Assembly: GCA_041395725.1 (NCBI GenBank)
Contig: JAWKZW010000001.1
Coordinates: 248,001 to 312,000, forward strand
Length of the DNA: 64,000 nt
Origin: Gammaproteobacteria bacterium
GTDB lineage: Bacteria; Pseudomonadota; Gammaproteobacteria; Pseudomonadales; Pseudohongiellaceae
Direction of reading: 5' to 3'
Below, in pieces: positions 1 to 8,573 of the stretch. Every line of letters begins with the position of its first letter. Position 1 is the stretch's first letter. Below the pieces are notes generated by a model. The model worked only from the letters and a program-made list of their open reading frames with translations. It had not been told where the DNA came from and made no database searches. The position numbers and the translations under genes are program-made.

Positions 1-336
1 AGACGCAGCAACTTGCGCCTGGACCATATACCCTAGCGGCATCGTATTGACGGAAAGGATTTGTATGTCAGGAAACATTGCGACATCATCGGGGAAATCG
101 GCAGGAAGGTTTAGATTGTTGCCGACTAGTACAGTCCCGTTTCCAAGATTCTGGTTGAACGAGACTTGCGGTGTGCCGCGGCTCATATCGACATCAATGT
201 CAGCACCAAATTGTGCCGCATAATTTTCCAGTTCCTGTTCTTGTGCCTCCTGGCTGGTCGGCACATTCTCACCGCAGCCGGCCAAAAATGCGGCAACAAA
301 AATAGAAGATAATAGATTTTTCAAGGTGTTGCGCAT
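1..336 (-). CDS. Putative lipoprotein, cut by the left window edge
   Basis: The minus strand is open from an ATG at 336 to the first base, giving 112 residues with no stop, so the 3' end lies outside the window. The N-terminus has a basic start, a hydrophobic stretch and a lipobox (FLAGC, Cys at residue 21), so the product should be exported and lipid-anchored. The mature part begins with an acidic, Gln-rich stretch (QEAQEQELENYAAQ) and continues into a probable beta-rich region with NLGNGTVLVGNNLNLP. I do not recognise the family. The start is supported by the well-placed signal peptide; no strong ribosome binding site was found. Confidence 0.75.
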   Translation of the reverse strand, partial: MRNTLKNLLSSIFVAAFLAGCGENVPTSQEAQEQELENYAAQFGADIDVDMSRGTPQVSFNQNLGNGTVLVGNNLNLPADFPDDVAMFPDIQILSVNTMPLGYMVQAQVAAS

Positions 337-655
337 CGATTGTTATCCCCTCAGATCGCGGGGGTTTGCATTCCAGGAACACATCCCCCCACTATTCATC
401 GGCAGTTCAGAATCAGATTTCTATAACCAGCTTTCATTATCCTGTAGCGCGTCGCAAATTTGCGACCAACGATCTTGTGAGGAAATTGTAACTTGGTTGG
501 CTTTCAGCTGAAAGTGTTTAGGTGGTTTGTGAGAAAATATTGATGAAAATCCGGGGTGGACATGATGGTAGGTTATTTTTCGCCGTTTACGCGATTGGCA
601 GGCGCTGACAACTTAACCGCCAGTCTGGCAGAATTCCAGTGTTAAAGCTTCAAAA
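337..655. other. Non-coding stretch, no gene seen
   Basis: This AT-rich stretch lies between the lipoprotein start and the first IS6 remnant. It should hold the promoter of the minus-strand lipoprotein gene. A sequence reading TGACAACTTAACCG at 606-619 resembles one upstream of the second IS6 remnant (2624-2637) and may be a decayed element end. I see no convincing gene. Confidence 0.4.
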
Positions 656-1283
656 ATGTACAAACGGCACCGATTCCCAACTGAAATCATCCGATACGCA
701 GTCTGGCTATATTACCCATTTAAACTAAACTACCGAGATATCGAGAATTTACTCGCCCAGCGCGGAATCACAGTGAGTTATAAATTTGGCCGACTGTGGT
801 GCGCAAAGTTGGTAAGCGGATTGCGCAGATATTGCGCCGAAGCCACACAGGTTACGGTGACACTTTTTATATTGACGAAGTTTTCGTGAATCCCCAGGGT
901 ATCCTGCACTATTTATGGCGTGCAGTGGACCAGGATGGTGAAGTCGTGGACTGTACCTTCAGTAATGGCGAGATACATCAGCGGCCAAGCGATTTTTCAG
1001 TCGAATACTGAGGATAAGCCGCTTCGAACCAAAAAATATCACCACCGAAAAGCTACGGAGTTACGGTGTCGCACACCGGGAATTGATACCAGAAATAATC
1101 CACGATTTCACTCAGTATTCAAACGATAAAGCAGAGCTTTCACATCAGCCTACGAGAGTCAGAGAATGGGGCATGCACAAGTTTAAATCGATTACACAGG
1201 CACAGAATTATTTGAATACACATGCAGCCGTTGGCCATCGTCTTGAAGACAGTCGGTTCACCCGACTGACCGCCAGTGTCTGA
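656..1283 (+). pseudogene. IS6-family (IS26-like) transposase, frameshifted remnant
   Basis: Three reading frames joined in order recover an IS6-family DDE transposase. Frame one from 656 gives MYKRHRFPTEIIRYAVWLYY and RDIENLLAQRGITVSY. A second frame from about 796 gives GYGDTFYIDEVFV and HYLWRAVDQDGEVVD. A third frame from about 980 gives KRFFSRILR, TTEKLRSYGVAHRELIPEII and AELSHQPTRVRE. Two frameshifts, near 790 and 960-980, separate them. The position of the second catalytic Asp, usually in a TDK motif, reads TTEK here. The C-terminus after HAAV no longer matches the family. The gene is dead; a related N-terminal remnant lies at 2724 in the same orientation. Confidence 0.85.
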
Positions 1284-1358
1284 TAGAACTGGACAAGCTC
1301 CCCATTCAAAGTAACCTTCCCACGGTCGTTACCATTTTTCCACCCGCACAGCGTCTAG

Positions 1359-2462
1359 TCGGCCAGCGATGAACACGGAGCGGAAACCTCACATTTCGAA
1401 GGCCCGAACAATGCCGGCGACCTTATCACCTTTGCTGATCGGGGCAGTGAGGCACGCAATGGAATAGGCTACTAGTCCTACGTGGGTAACGCCAGAGGCG
1501 ATACGCTGACTCTGCGTGCTGGAGAAACGCTCGGTGCATTCGACATCGTTTATGTCTCCAATCGCACGGCAATCGGCAGAAATCCTATCGATATCGTCGA
1601 GGCTAGCGTAAGGCTGAATGGTCCGGCCGAGGGTTCCACGCGACTGCGTTTCCCGGTTGACTGGTCAGGAGCCGACAATGCTGGTGACCGGGTAGTTCTC
1701 GTCGACGGGGATGGCGGGGAGCACGATTATGCCTATATAGATCCGAACGAATCCAGTGTCGAGCTGGTAGCACCCGCGGCTGCCGGCAACTACACGTTGG
1801 TCTACCGATCACGGGGCGGCAATGAGATGGCCAGGTGGGATCTGGTCATCGTCCCTGTCGCGGTGTCGTCCGGGGAATTGCAAGTCACACAGCGGAAGAC
1901 TCAGCTTGGCCCAAATGATGCCGTCGAAATCAAACTCGATGCCTCGGGAAGTATGCTGCAGCGCCTCGACGGTGAGCGCCGTATCGAGATTGCCCGGCGT
2001 ACGCTTACCGACCTTGTGACGACAACGCGACCGCCCGGTGCGGGATTCGCTCTGCGTGTATTCGGTCACCGCGAAGCGGATTCATGTCGGACAGATCTTG
2101 AAATCCCCCTTGCTCCTCTGGACCCGACAACCACAGTGACAATTATTTCTGGGATCAACGCCATGAACCTGGCGCGTACACCAATCGGTGCATCGATTGC
2201 CGCTGCACGCGGAGATCTTGCAGACGTATCCGGCCAACGAGTGCTGATTGTGCTGACGGACGGGGAAGAAACCTGCGAAGGTGATGCGGCCAGCGCTATA
2301 GAAGCCCTGCGCAGTAGCGGCTGGGACTTCCGGGTCAATGTGGTGGGATTCGCCATTGACGATGCCGAACTCGCGCGCTTGTTTGAGAGCTGGGCGGCCA
2401 CCAGTATGGATATTCCGGTTACAGTCGTTTCGAATCAGACTGTTACCGCACAACTGCCATAG
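1359..2462 (+). pseudogene. von Willebrand factor A domain protein, truncated and interrupted
   Basis: An open frame from a GTG at 1482 encodes 326 residues. The first part resembles repeated beta-sandwich units (FDIVYVSNRTAIGRNPI, then a unit with NAGDRVVLVD). A vWA domain follows with a complete metal-ion site: DASGSM, ARTPIG and LTDGEETC. The same frame carries recognisable homology upstream, EGPNNAGDLITFADRG at about 1398-1445, but is broken by TAG codons at 1473 and 1356. The C-terminus after FESWAA looks shortened. I therefore read it as a decayed gene of which the vWA part is still open. Translation from the GTG cannot be excluded. It lies between two IS6 remnants, which suggests it arrived as accessory DNA. 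Confidence 0.7.
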
Positions 2463-2723
2463 GGCCAGGTCAGAATATACTACCGAACAGGTTTTGTCCG
2501 TTCTATTTCAGTACTAACTTATCAATACTGCCCATTAAAGAGTCGGCAATTCGGAGGCTAGGTTTACACCTGCTATTTGGAACGGTTTATTTGGTTTTCT
2601 TGCACACAGTGTGATAATTGGGTTTGACAAGTTAGCGGTCCCAGGTGACGAAAGTCTATGTGAACGGTACTGACAAGCTATTTCTCTATCTGTCAGAATC
2701 CGAGCATGAGATCTACAAATACG

Positions 2724-2843
2724 ATGTACAAGCGTCACCACTTTCCACCTGAAATCATTCAATATGCCGTTTGGCTATACCATAGATTCAACCTCAGTCA
2801 CCGAGCTGTCGAAGGCCTATTGGCTGAACGGGGTATTGCTTAA
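2724..2843 (+). pseudogene. IS6-family transposase, N-terminal remnant
   Basis: An ATG at 2724 opens a 39-codon frame beginning MYKRHHFPPEIIQYAVWLYH and continuing FNLSHRAVEGLLAERGIA before a TAA. This is the N-terminal helix-turn-helix part of an IS6-family transposase and closely matches the start of the remnant at 656. Nothing recognisable of the transposase continues downstream. It is in the same orientation as the first copy. Confidence 0.8.
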
Positions 2844-3193
2844 AGAAAACAAGAGGTATCTCCAGAGTAGGCTGCTGTCCAGTTTGGTGAGTAGACGGCG
2901 TACTGGCGTACTTAGAGCCACAATAAGTCCAATATCAGTCAGAGTCTTTGAGAAATCAGCCGCTTTCCATCGGCAATCAGGCCATCGCTCGCGCTTTATT
3001 GCAACCTTGACTACCACCGGGCCGAGGCCAATCCGACCACCGTTCCAGCCCCCAGTTACAGATTGGGGTCGTTCGGTTGCATAGAAGGCTGGCGCTTTCA
3101 AATACGCTTACCTCACCCCTTGGCAGGCTGTAATTCTCCCTTCTACTCTATGGCACTTTTGTCGTTGGCTCTTTGTTGTCGAATCAGGCCCTT
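2844..3193. other. Degenerate DNA between IS remnants, no gene supported
   Basis: Open frames exist on both strands, but none shows a domain, a signal peptide or a convincing ribosome binding site. Probably decayed mobile-element DNA. Confidence 0.4.
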
Positions 3194-3700
3194 TCAAAAA
3201 AGGTCGATCTGCGGCGGGGCACGCTCAGGCGGGAGCTGCGCCTGGGTATCTTCCGACTCCTTCTTCTTCAAATGTTCCAGAATCCGACGGATCACCGCCG
3301 GGTCTTCCATGCGGACGATGATCTTCACCGGACCCTGGCACTTTTCGCAGGTTTAAATGTCGATGTTGGAAACCCGTGTCAGTCGCTGGGCCCAGGTTAT
3401 GGCAGCAAGGCGTTTGGCGGGGGTTGTTTCATCCTGGTCGGTGGCTGCCTGTTTTTATTTCTGCCCCTGCCCCGCCCTGCTGGTGTGATCATAGCCAGGT
3501 GCTTGCTGTTGGGGGCGAACACACCATGAAGTCTTGTCAGGTTTACTCTCGGCTTGGCTACCAGGGCAGTAAGTCTGGCGATAAAATCCAGCGGCTCAAA
3601 GATGACGTGCAGGGACGCTCTTGGTCGAGTTTTCAACCGTGCAGACCTGGATGCATTGCTGGAGCAGGTGAAGACGGCGGCCCAGCGACCAATAACGCCG
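3194..3700 (-). pseudogene. IS91-family (Y2) transposase, C-terminal remnant
   Basis: Read on the minus strand, this segment contains hallmarks of the C-terminal half of IS91/IS801-type transposases: HVIFEPLDFIARLTALV, KPRVNLTRLHGVFAPNSKH, LAAITWAQRLTRVSNID, then TCEKCQGPVKIIVRMEDPAV and RRILEHLKK, ending PPQIDLF with a TGA at 3194. It is broken by a frameshift near 3410 and an in-frame TAA just before the CxxC motif. The N-terminal zinc and HUH/Y2 catalytic region is not recognisable upstream; the 3700 boundary is approximate. Confidence 0.8.
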
Positions 3701-4035
3701 TGACGAATAGATGTCGTGAATATCAGTAACAGAAAGCGATGGATGGTGACGTATGCGAATTCCTGTATTCATCCAGCTATCTGCAATTTGTATAGGCCAT
3801 TGCAGTGTGAACCCCGCCGCCCTGCTGGTAGACGAATTACTGCCGGCCCGACCGATCCGACACAAAGCTACGCATTCACATCTCCGATGTGGTAAGTTCG
3901 GAATCGTTAAAGCTCACGATGCCTGATTCTGAAGCGAATCGGCCATAATAAGAAGTAACAACAATTAATAGCCGGCCCGGCACTGAAGGACGCTGGACCT
4001 TTCCCCTGATTGCGTTTAACCGAGGTATATATCGA
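3701..4035. other. No gene seen
   Basis: This is possibly a decayed upstream part of the IS91 remnant, followed by the promoter region of the CAP-domain gene. A CGAGG at about 4020 could serve as ribosome binding site for that gene. Nothing else is supported. Confidence 0.35.
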
Positions 4036-5670
4036 ATGTCGGAAATCCGGGATATCCTTAGTTCTAAAACCTGTTTCACCCTCTTTGTTTCAATCTGGCT
4101 AACAGCAGCATACGCCCAGGATGAACAGACCGATGGTTACGACTATCTGAACGAATTACGTACCCGCGCCGGTATGATAACGCTTTCCCGAAACGGGATG
4201 CTTGAAATTGCCGCGGGAAACCATTCCCAGTACCTCGTTGGCAATTCGACCGCGTTCCTACGCTACAGCGGCCATTTCGAAAATCCGGGAGATGCCTATT
4301 TCACGGGCAATCAGGCCTCAGATCGCACCGCTGCCGCGGGATACCTTTCCACCCTCGTCAGCGAGAATGTGAGTAACGGTCAGCCCGATGTATTCGCTTC
4401 CATCGACGACCTGATGTCAGCCATTTATCACCGATTCGGTTTTCTCGGCTTCAGCATTGATGAAGTAGGGCTTGGTTTCGTAAAGGACTCAGGGATCGAC
4501 TATTCTGCCTACACCTACAACATGGGTAACTCGGGGCTCAACAACCTGTGCATGGGATCCTCGTTTAATGAAGTCGGATCTTTTTTTCAGGGTATATGTG
4601 CCCAGGACAGCAGTTTCAGAATCTCTACCGAAGGCAAGAGCGCGGCCGAAGAACTGTTTCAGGGTCAGAACCCCTATATCGTTACCTGGCCGTCACAGGG
4701 AGATTCGGACGTTCCTCCGGCCTTTTTCGAGGAAAGTCCGGATCCATTACCCGATTATTCTGTCTCGGGCTACCCGATATCGCTGCAATTCAATCCATTG
4801 GTTTATAACGACGTATCGATAACTTCTTTCCGCCTGTTCGAAGATTCAACCAACCTGGAAATTACCAACACGCGATTGCTGGACAACGGCACCGATCCAA
4901 ACATGAAGTTTTCCGCTCTCGAGTACGCCCTTTTCCCACTGGAAAGACTGGATTGGAACAGCGTCTATCGGGTGGAAGTGGACTACGATTCCAACATGGA
5001 GTCCGACACCCTGATCTGGAAATTCGCTACCCGCCATCCCGGCGCCCCATTGTTTGAATACGCCGGGCATGGCACAACAGTCGAAATACCTGCCAATGCG
5101 GCCAGCAACTTTGCCTTCTATGTGTCTCCTGAAGAAAGCTATCCTACAATCGGAGGTATCGGCTTCTCTTACTCCGCTGGCCTGAATATCGATGTTGACT
5201 ATATCGATGGCAACACTTTGTCAGTGAGTATGGTCGGCGCGGTTGGCCAACGGGCAGATTTCAATATCTCCGGCAGAAGTTTCTCCCTTCTGATAGGTAA
5301 TGAAGCCGATCTTCCTGACGATCCGGAAATCGATCTATCCATTGGTGGAAGCGGTATCGAGGATGAGACTGCAGCCCACTTCGACGAGACTAACGGGATA
5401 CTTACCTTACCTCTTCTCGTCGTGGACGACGCGCTACGAGCGGGTGTTACGCTTCAGCTGCTCGACGCCGGCGCATTGACATTCAAGGTGGACGAAATTC
5501 TACCTGCCGATGAAACATCTGCAGACGAAGCAGTATTCACATCGAGCACCCTGACCATGAGTATCCCAAGGGTCAAGGCATTGGGTATGGCCTTCTCTAT
5601 TGAAATGAAGATGGTAGATACGGCGAACCTGGTGTTGCAGATAACTGCGGCGGCAGAGGTCGCGCAATAG
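4036..5670 (+). CDS. Secreted CAP-domain (SCP/PR1-like) protein
   Basis: This 544-residue protein has an N-terminal signal peptide (hydrophobic FTLFVSIWLTAAYAQ). It is followed by a CAP domain: YLNELRTRAGMITLSRNGML, an AAGNHSQYL segment, SGHFENPGD and SENVSNG, covering roughly residues 30-200. In this family CAP domains are extracellular and of varied function. After a Pro-rich linker near residue 230 come beta-sandwich segments of unknown type (about 240-540) with no recognised catalytic motif. The protein is acidic and likely secreted or cell-surface. The gene stands alone, with IS remnants upstream and a short inverted-repeat element downstream. Confidence 0.75.
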   Translation: MSEIRDILSSKTCFTLFVSIWLTAAYAQDEQTDGYDYLNELRTRAGMITLSRNGMLEIAAGNHSQYLVGNSTAFLRYSGHFENPGDAYFTGNQASDRTAAAGYLSTLVSENVSNGQPDVFASIDDLMSAIYHRFGFLGFSIDEVGLGFVKDSGIDYSAYTYNMGNSGLNNLCMGSSFNEVGSFFQGICAQDSSFRISTEGKSAAEELFQGQNPYIVTWPSQGDSDVPPAFFEESPDPLPDYSVSGYPISLQFNPLVYNDVSITSFRLFEDSTNLEITNTRLLDNGTDPNMKFSALEYALFPLERLDWNSVYRVEVDYDSNMESDTLIWKFATRHPGAPLFEYAGHGTTVEIPANAASNFAFYVSPEESYPTIGGIGFSYSAGLNIDVDYIDGNTLSVSMVGAVGQRADFNISGRSFSLLIGNEADLPDDPEIDLSIGGSGIEDETAAHFDETNGILTLPLLVVDDALRAGVTLQLLDAGALTFKVDEILPADETSADEAVFTSSTLTMSIPRVKALGMAFSIEMKMVDTANLVLQITAAAEVAQ

Positions 5671-5774
5671 ATAGTTACAGGTAACCGTCAGCTGTCAAAT
5701 TGCGAGGCAACGCAAAGTTGCGGCGCGGTTGCTGCAAACTTACAACCACTCGAAAAACTGCAGTCAGGAAAATT

Positions 5775-5957
5775 GGGGACACTCACAATTTAACAACTAA
5801 ACTAACCTAGTCGTACCCTACCTGTTTCCGAACTTTCTGTAGCAATGGAATTTTGAGGTAAAACTTTTTAATCATCAAACTTAGATCATCTCGCGTCGAA
5901 CAACACAATCTGGTCATCGACGCTAAACGATTAAGTTGTTAAGTTGTGAGTGTCCCC
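5775..5957. repeat. 183-bp MITE-like element with 27-bp inverted repeats
   Basis: The left end starts GGGGACACTCACAA. The right end, read on the other strand, matches it at 25 of 27 positions, so the element is bounded by near-perfect terminal inverted repeats with about 130 bp of AT-rich non-coding DNA between. The first nine bases (GGGGACACT) and most of the rest are shared with the ends of the Y1-transposase element at 8574-9676, and the differences are mostly transitions. It therefore looks like a non-autonomous derivative mobilised by that transposase family. It accounts for most of the gap 5671-6108. Confidence 0.75.
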
Positions 5958-6108
5958 TTTTGACCCCTTTATGCTACCTTTCCCCCGCTACTATTCATTC
6001 CGCGGCCGTTTCGCGAACACACTACGTTAATTACTTGTTAACGTTGATAATTGCGCCAGGTCTTTCTGGACTGCCCAACGACCCTGGCAATTGGTTCTGG
6101 TGAATATA

Positions 6109-7287
6109 ATGACCTCTTCAGAAACCGGACCCTGCCTGTCCGATACGGCAAGATTGCTGAGCGCTTACCTCGGTCGCAGATTTTATGCGGACAATTCCGT
6201 GTCCGTACTTCACAACGGCGATGCAATCTTTCCGTCGATGTGTCAGGCCATCGATGCAGCAGTCAACTCAGTCGAATTCCAGACTTTCGTTTACTGGCAG
6301 GGGGAAATAGCCGTGGATTTTGCCCGGCACCTGTCGGCCGCTGCCGGGCGAGGGGTTAATGTCAGGGTGCTGCTGGACAGCTACGGCGCCATGCACATAG
6401 ACAGAAACGCGCTACGGATACTGGAGCAGAATTGCAACGTGTGCTGGTTCCGGCCCCTGAAAAAATTCTGCTTCTGGCAGAACCTGAAGCGTTCACACCG
6501 GAAACTGCTGATCTGTGACGGTGAGGTCGGTTTTACCGGAGGCGTTGGAATTGCGCAGGAATGGACCGGAAATGGAGACAGGGCGGGAAGCTGGCGTGAT
6601 TCACATTTCATGCTTAAAGGCCCCATCGTCGCCACGCTGCGAGCCGCTTTTCTTGAAGGCTGGCTTGAGTCGTGCCACCCCGCGGATGCATTCACAGAGA
6701 CTGTATCTGATTCGGTGATCGAGAAAGCCGGCGCTGAACGGATTCTGCCGGTAAGCTCTACAGCCAGTGATTACTGGAGTTCCGCCGGGACCATGCTGTT
6801 GTCGTCAATTGCAGTCGCAAAGACCAGCCTTAAAATCACCACACCCTATTTTGTGCTGGACCGCAAGCTGAAGGATCAGTTGCTGGCCGCGATGGATCGC
6901 GGCGTCGACATTCAGATCATAATTCCAGCATACCGGAATTCGGACTCACACATGGCCGGGCTTGCAGCACTTTACTGCGTCCCTCCGCTGGTCGAAAAGG
7001 GGATACGCGTCTATTCATTCGAGCCGACCCTCAACCATAACAAATGTATAATCGTTGACGATCAGGTCGCCATTATCGGGTCCGTCAATTTCAACCAGCG
7101 GTCCCAGCGAAAAGACGACGAATTCAGCCTGGTGATTGATGGAGGCGAAACCCTTCCTCAACTTCTGGCAGATTTTACTGCAGACCTGGAAAGCTCAACC
7201 CTGCTCAGCCCCGGTCTGATAAAAAAGCGACACAAGTACCTGGGTAACGTAGCCCGGCTGATCCAACCGGTGCGTCGGCACATCTGA
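6109..7287 (+). CDS. Phospholipase D family protein, cardiolipin synthase-like
   Basis: This is a 392-residue protein with two HKD motifs. The first is HRKLLICD (His at about residue 130) followed by FTGGVGIAQEW. The second is HNKCIIVD (His at about 310) followed by IGSVNFNQRS. This arrangement is that of bacterial cardiolipin synthases and related phosphatidyltransferases, which join two phosphatidyl groups at the inner membrane. It lacks the N-terminal transmembrane pair of ClsA and so resembles ClsB/ClsC in length and layout. An in-frame TTG lies at 6091, but the ATG at 6109 with GGTGA just upstream is preferred. The next gene starts 20 bp downstream on the same strand, so the two are probably co-transcribed. 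Confidence 0.85.
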   Translation: MTSSETGPCLSDTARLLSAYLGRRFYADNSVSVLHNGDAIFPSMCQAIDAAVNSVEFQTFVYWQGEIAVDFARHLSAAAGRGVNVRVLLDSYGAMHIDRNALRILEQNCNVCWFRPLKKFCFWQNLKRSHRKLLICDGEVGFTGGVGIAQEWTGNGDRAGSWRDSHFMLKGPIVATLRAAFLEGWLESCHPADAFTETVSDSVIEKAGAERILPVSSTASDYWSSAGTMLLSSIAVAKTSLKITTPYFVLDRKLKDQLLAAMDRGVDIQIIIPAYRNSDSHMAGLAALYCVPPLVEKGIRVYSFEPTLNHNKCIIVDDQVAIIGSVNFNQRSQRKDDEFSLVIDGGETLPQLLADFTADLESSTLLSPGLIKKRHKYLGNVARLIQPVRRHI

Positions 7288-7307
7288 AAAAGAGTAATGT
7301 TCCAATC

Positions 7308-8561
7308 ATGTTTACGAAATGGGAATGGCTGTTATCAAAACTCTCGCGTACGCTGTGGATCCGCGCGTTACTAATCGGCCTGTTTGGAATTCTGGTGGCG
7401 CTGATTGCGATCCCGATTCAAAGCACTCTGCCCATTGTTTCGCCGCTGGAAGTCGGAGCGAGGTCTGTCGAAGGCATTTTACAGATACTCGCCACCAGCA
7501 TGCTGACAGTCACTACTTTTTCCCTGGGAGCGATGGTTTCCGCCTACAATTCCGCCAGCACCGGGATTACGCCTCGCGCCATCAAACTGGTGAAGCAGGA
7601 GCCGGTTACCCAGAATGTACTCTCTTCCTTTATCGGCGCCTTCCTGTTCAGTCTGGTCGGCATAGTCGCCCTGAGCAGCGAGCTCTATACCGAATCAGGG
7701 CGATTCATTCTGTTTGTTGCGACTTTACTGGTGATATTGCTGGTGATCGTGGCGCTGTTGCGCTGGATCGAACATTTATCCGATCTGGGGCGACTTTCGA
7801 ACACGATGGATCTGGTGACCGATGCCGCGCGGCTGGCGCTGTGCGAATACGCCAGACATCCCGGGTGGGGATGCAGCCCCTTAAGCAGGAACCAGCCTCC
7901 TCCCGAGTCTGCCAACACCATACGTTTCAATCAGACCGGTTACATTCAACACATCGATGTGAATGCTGTTGCCGAGCTCGCTGATAGCTGCAATACCGAA
8001 ATAGGTCTGCTGGTTTCACCCGGCACCCTGATCCAGCCTCAGCGACCGGTTGCCTGGTACCAAGGGCCCCGCGATAACAAGTTGGAGCAGGATATTGAAG
8101 CACAATTCACGCTTGCCACCGACCGGTCTTTTGACCAGGACCCGCGATTCGGTCTGGCGGTTCTCACTGAAGTCGCACTCCGTGCTCTGTCACCCTCGGT
8201 GAATGATCCTGGCACAGCAATTGACGTGATTCATCGGCATCTCGGACTGCTGCTGACATTTTCTCAACAACAAAACGCCGGTGAAAAGGCTGAGATCCTG
8301 TACCGGAACCTCCACTCGGTTCCGTTATCGATCAGCGATATGTTCGAAGATGCTTTTGAACCCATTGCCCGCGATGGGGCGGGCCTGCTTGAGGTACAGA
8401 TCAGATTGCAGAAAGTGCTCAAAATTCTGGCCGACAACGATCCGGCACTTTATGCAAAGGAAGCGAAGGCAATTTCAAATCTGGCCATGGATTACGTGGA
8501 AAGGTCCAACATGGCAGAGTTGGAGAAAGAAAGGCTGCGCCGAATCGCCGACAGTATCTGA
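7308..8561 (+). CDS. DUF2254 family membrane protein
   Basis: This 417-residue protein matches the DUF2254 family. It has about four membrane segments in the first 150 residues (ALLIGLFGILVALIAIP, a segment around TVTTFSLGAMVSAYNSAS, SSFIGAFLFSLVGIVAL, and FVATLLVILLVIVALL) and then a large soluble C-terminal region. The family-typical stretches SNTMDLVTDAARLAL and ALSPSVNDPGTAIDVI are present. The function of the family is not known. It follows the phospholipase D gene by 20 bp, so a shared role at the membrane is a fair inference. A transposable element begins 13 bp after its stop. Confidence 0.85.
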   Translation: MFTKWEWLLSKLSRTLWIRALLIGLFGILVALIAIPIQSTLPIVSPLEVGARSVEGILQILATSMLTVTTFSLGAMVSAYNSASTGITPRAIKLVKQEPVTQNVLSSFIGAFLFSLVGIVALSSELYTESGRFILFVATLLVILLVIVALLRWIEHLSDLGRLSNTMDLVTDAARLALCEYARHPGWGCSPLSRNQPPPESANTIRFNQTGYIQHIDVNAVAELADSCNTEIGLLVSPGTLIQPQRPVAWYQGPRDNKLEQDIEAQFTLATDRSFDQDPRFGLAVLTEVALRALSPSVNDPGTAIDVIHRHLGLLLTFSQQQNAGEKAEILYRNLHSVPLSISDMFEDAFEPIARDGAGLLEVQIRLQKVLKILADNDPALYAKEAKAISNLAMDYVERSNMAELEKERLRRIADSI

Positions 8562-8573
8562 CCTGCTTGAACA

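Noticed and set aside
326..511. 61-codon frame overlapping the start of the left-edge lipoprotein gene
   Set aside because: The composition is unlike a protein and it covers the expected promoter of the lipoprotein gene.
2817..3101. 94-codon minus-strand frame between the IS6 and IS91 remnants
   Set aside because: It has no recognisable motif or ribosome binding site and overlaps the IS6 remnant.
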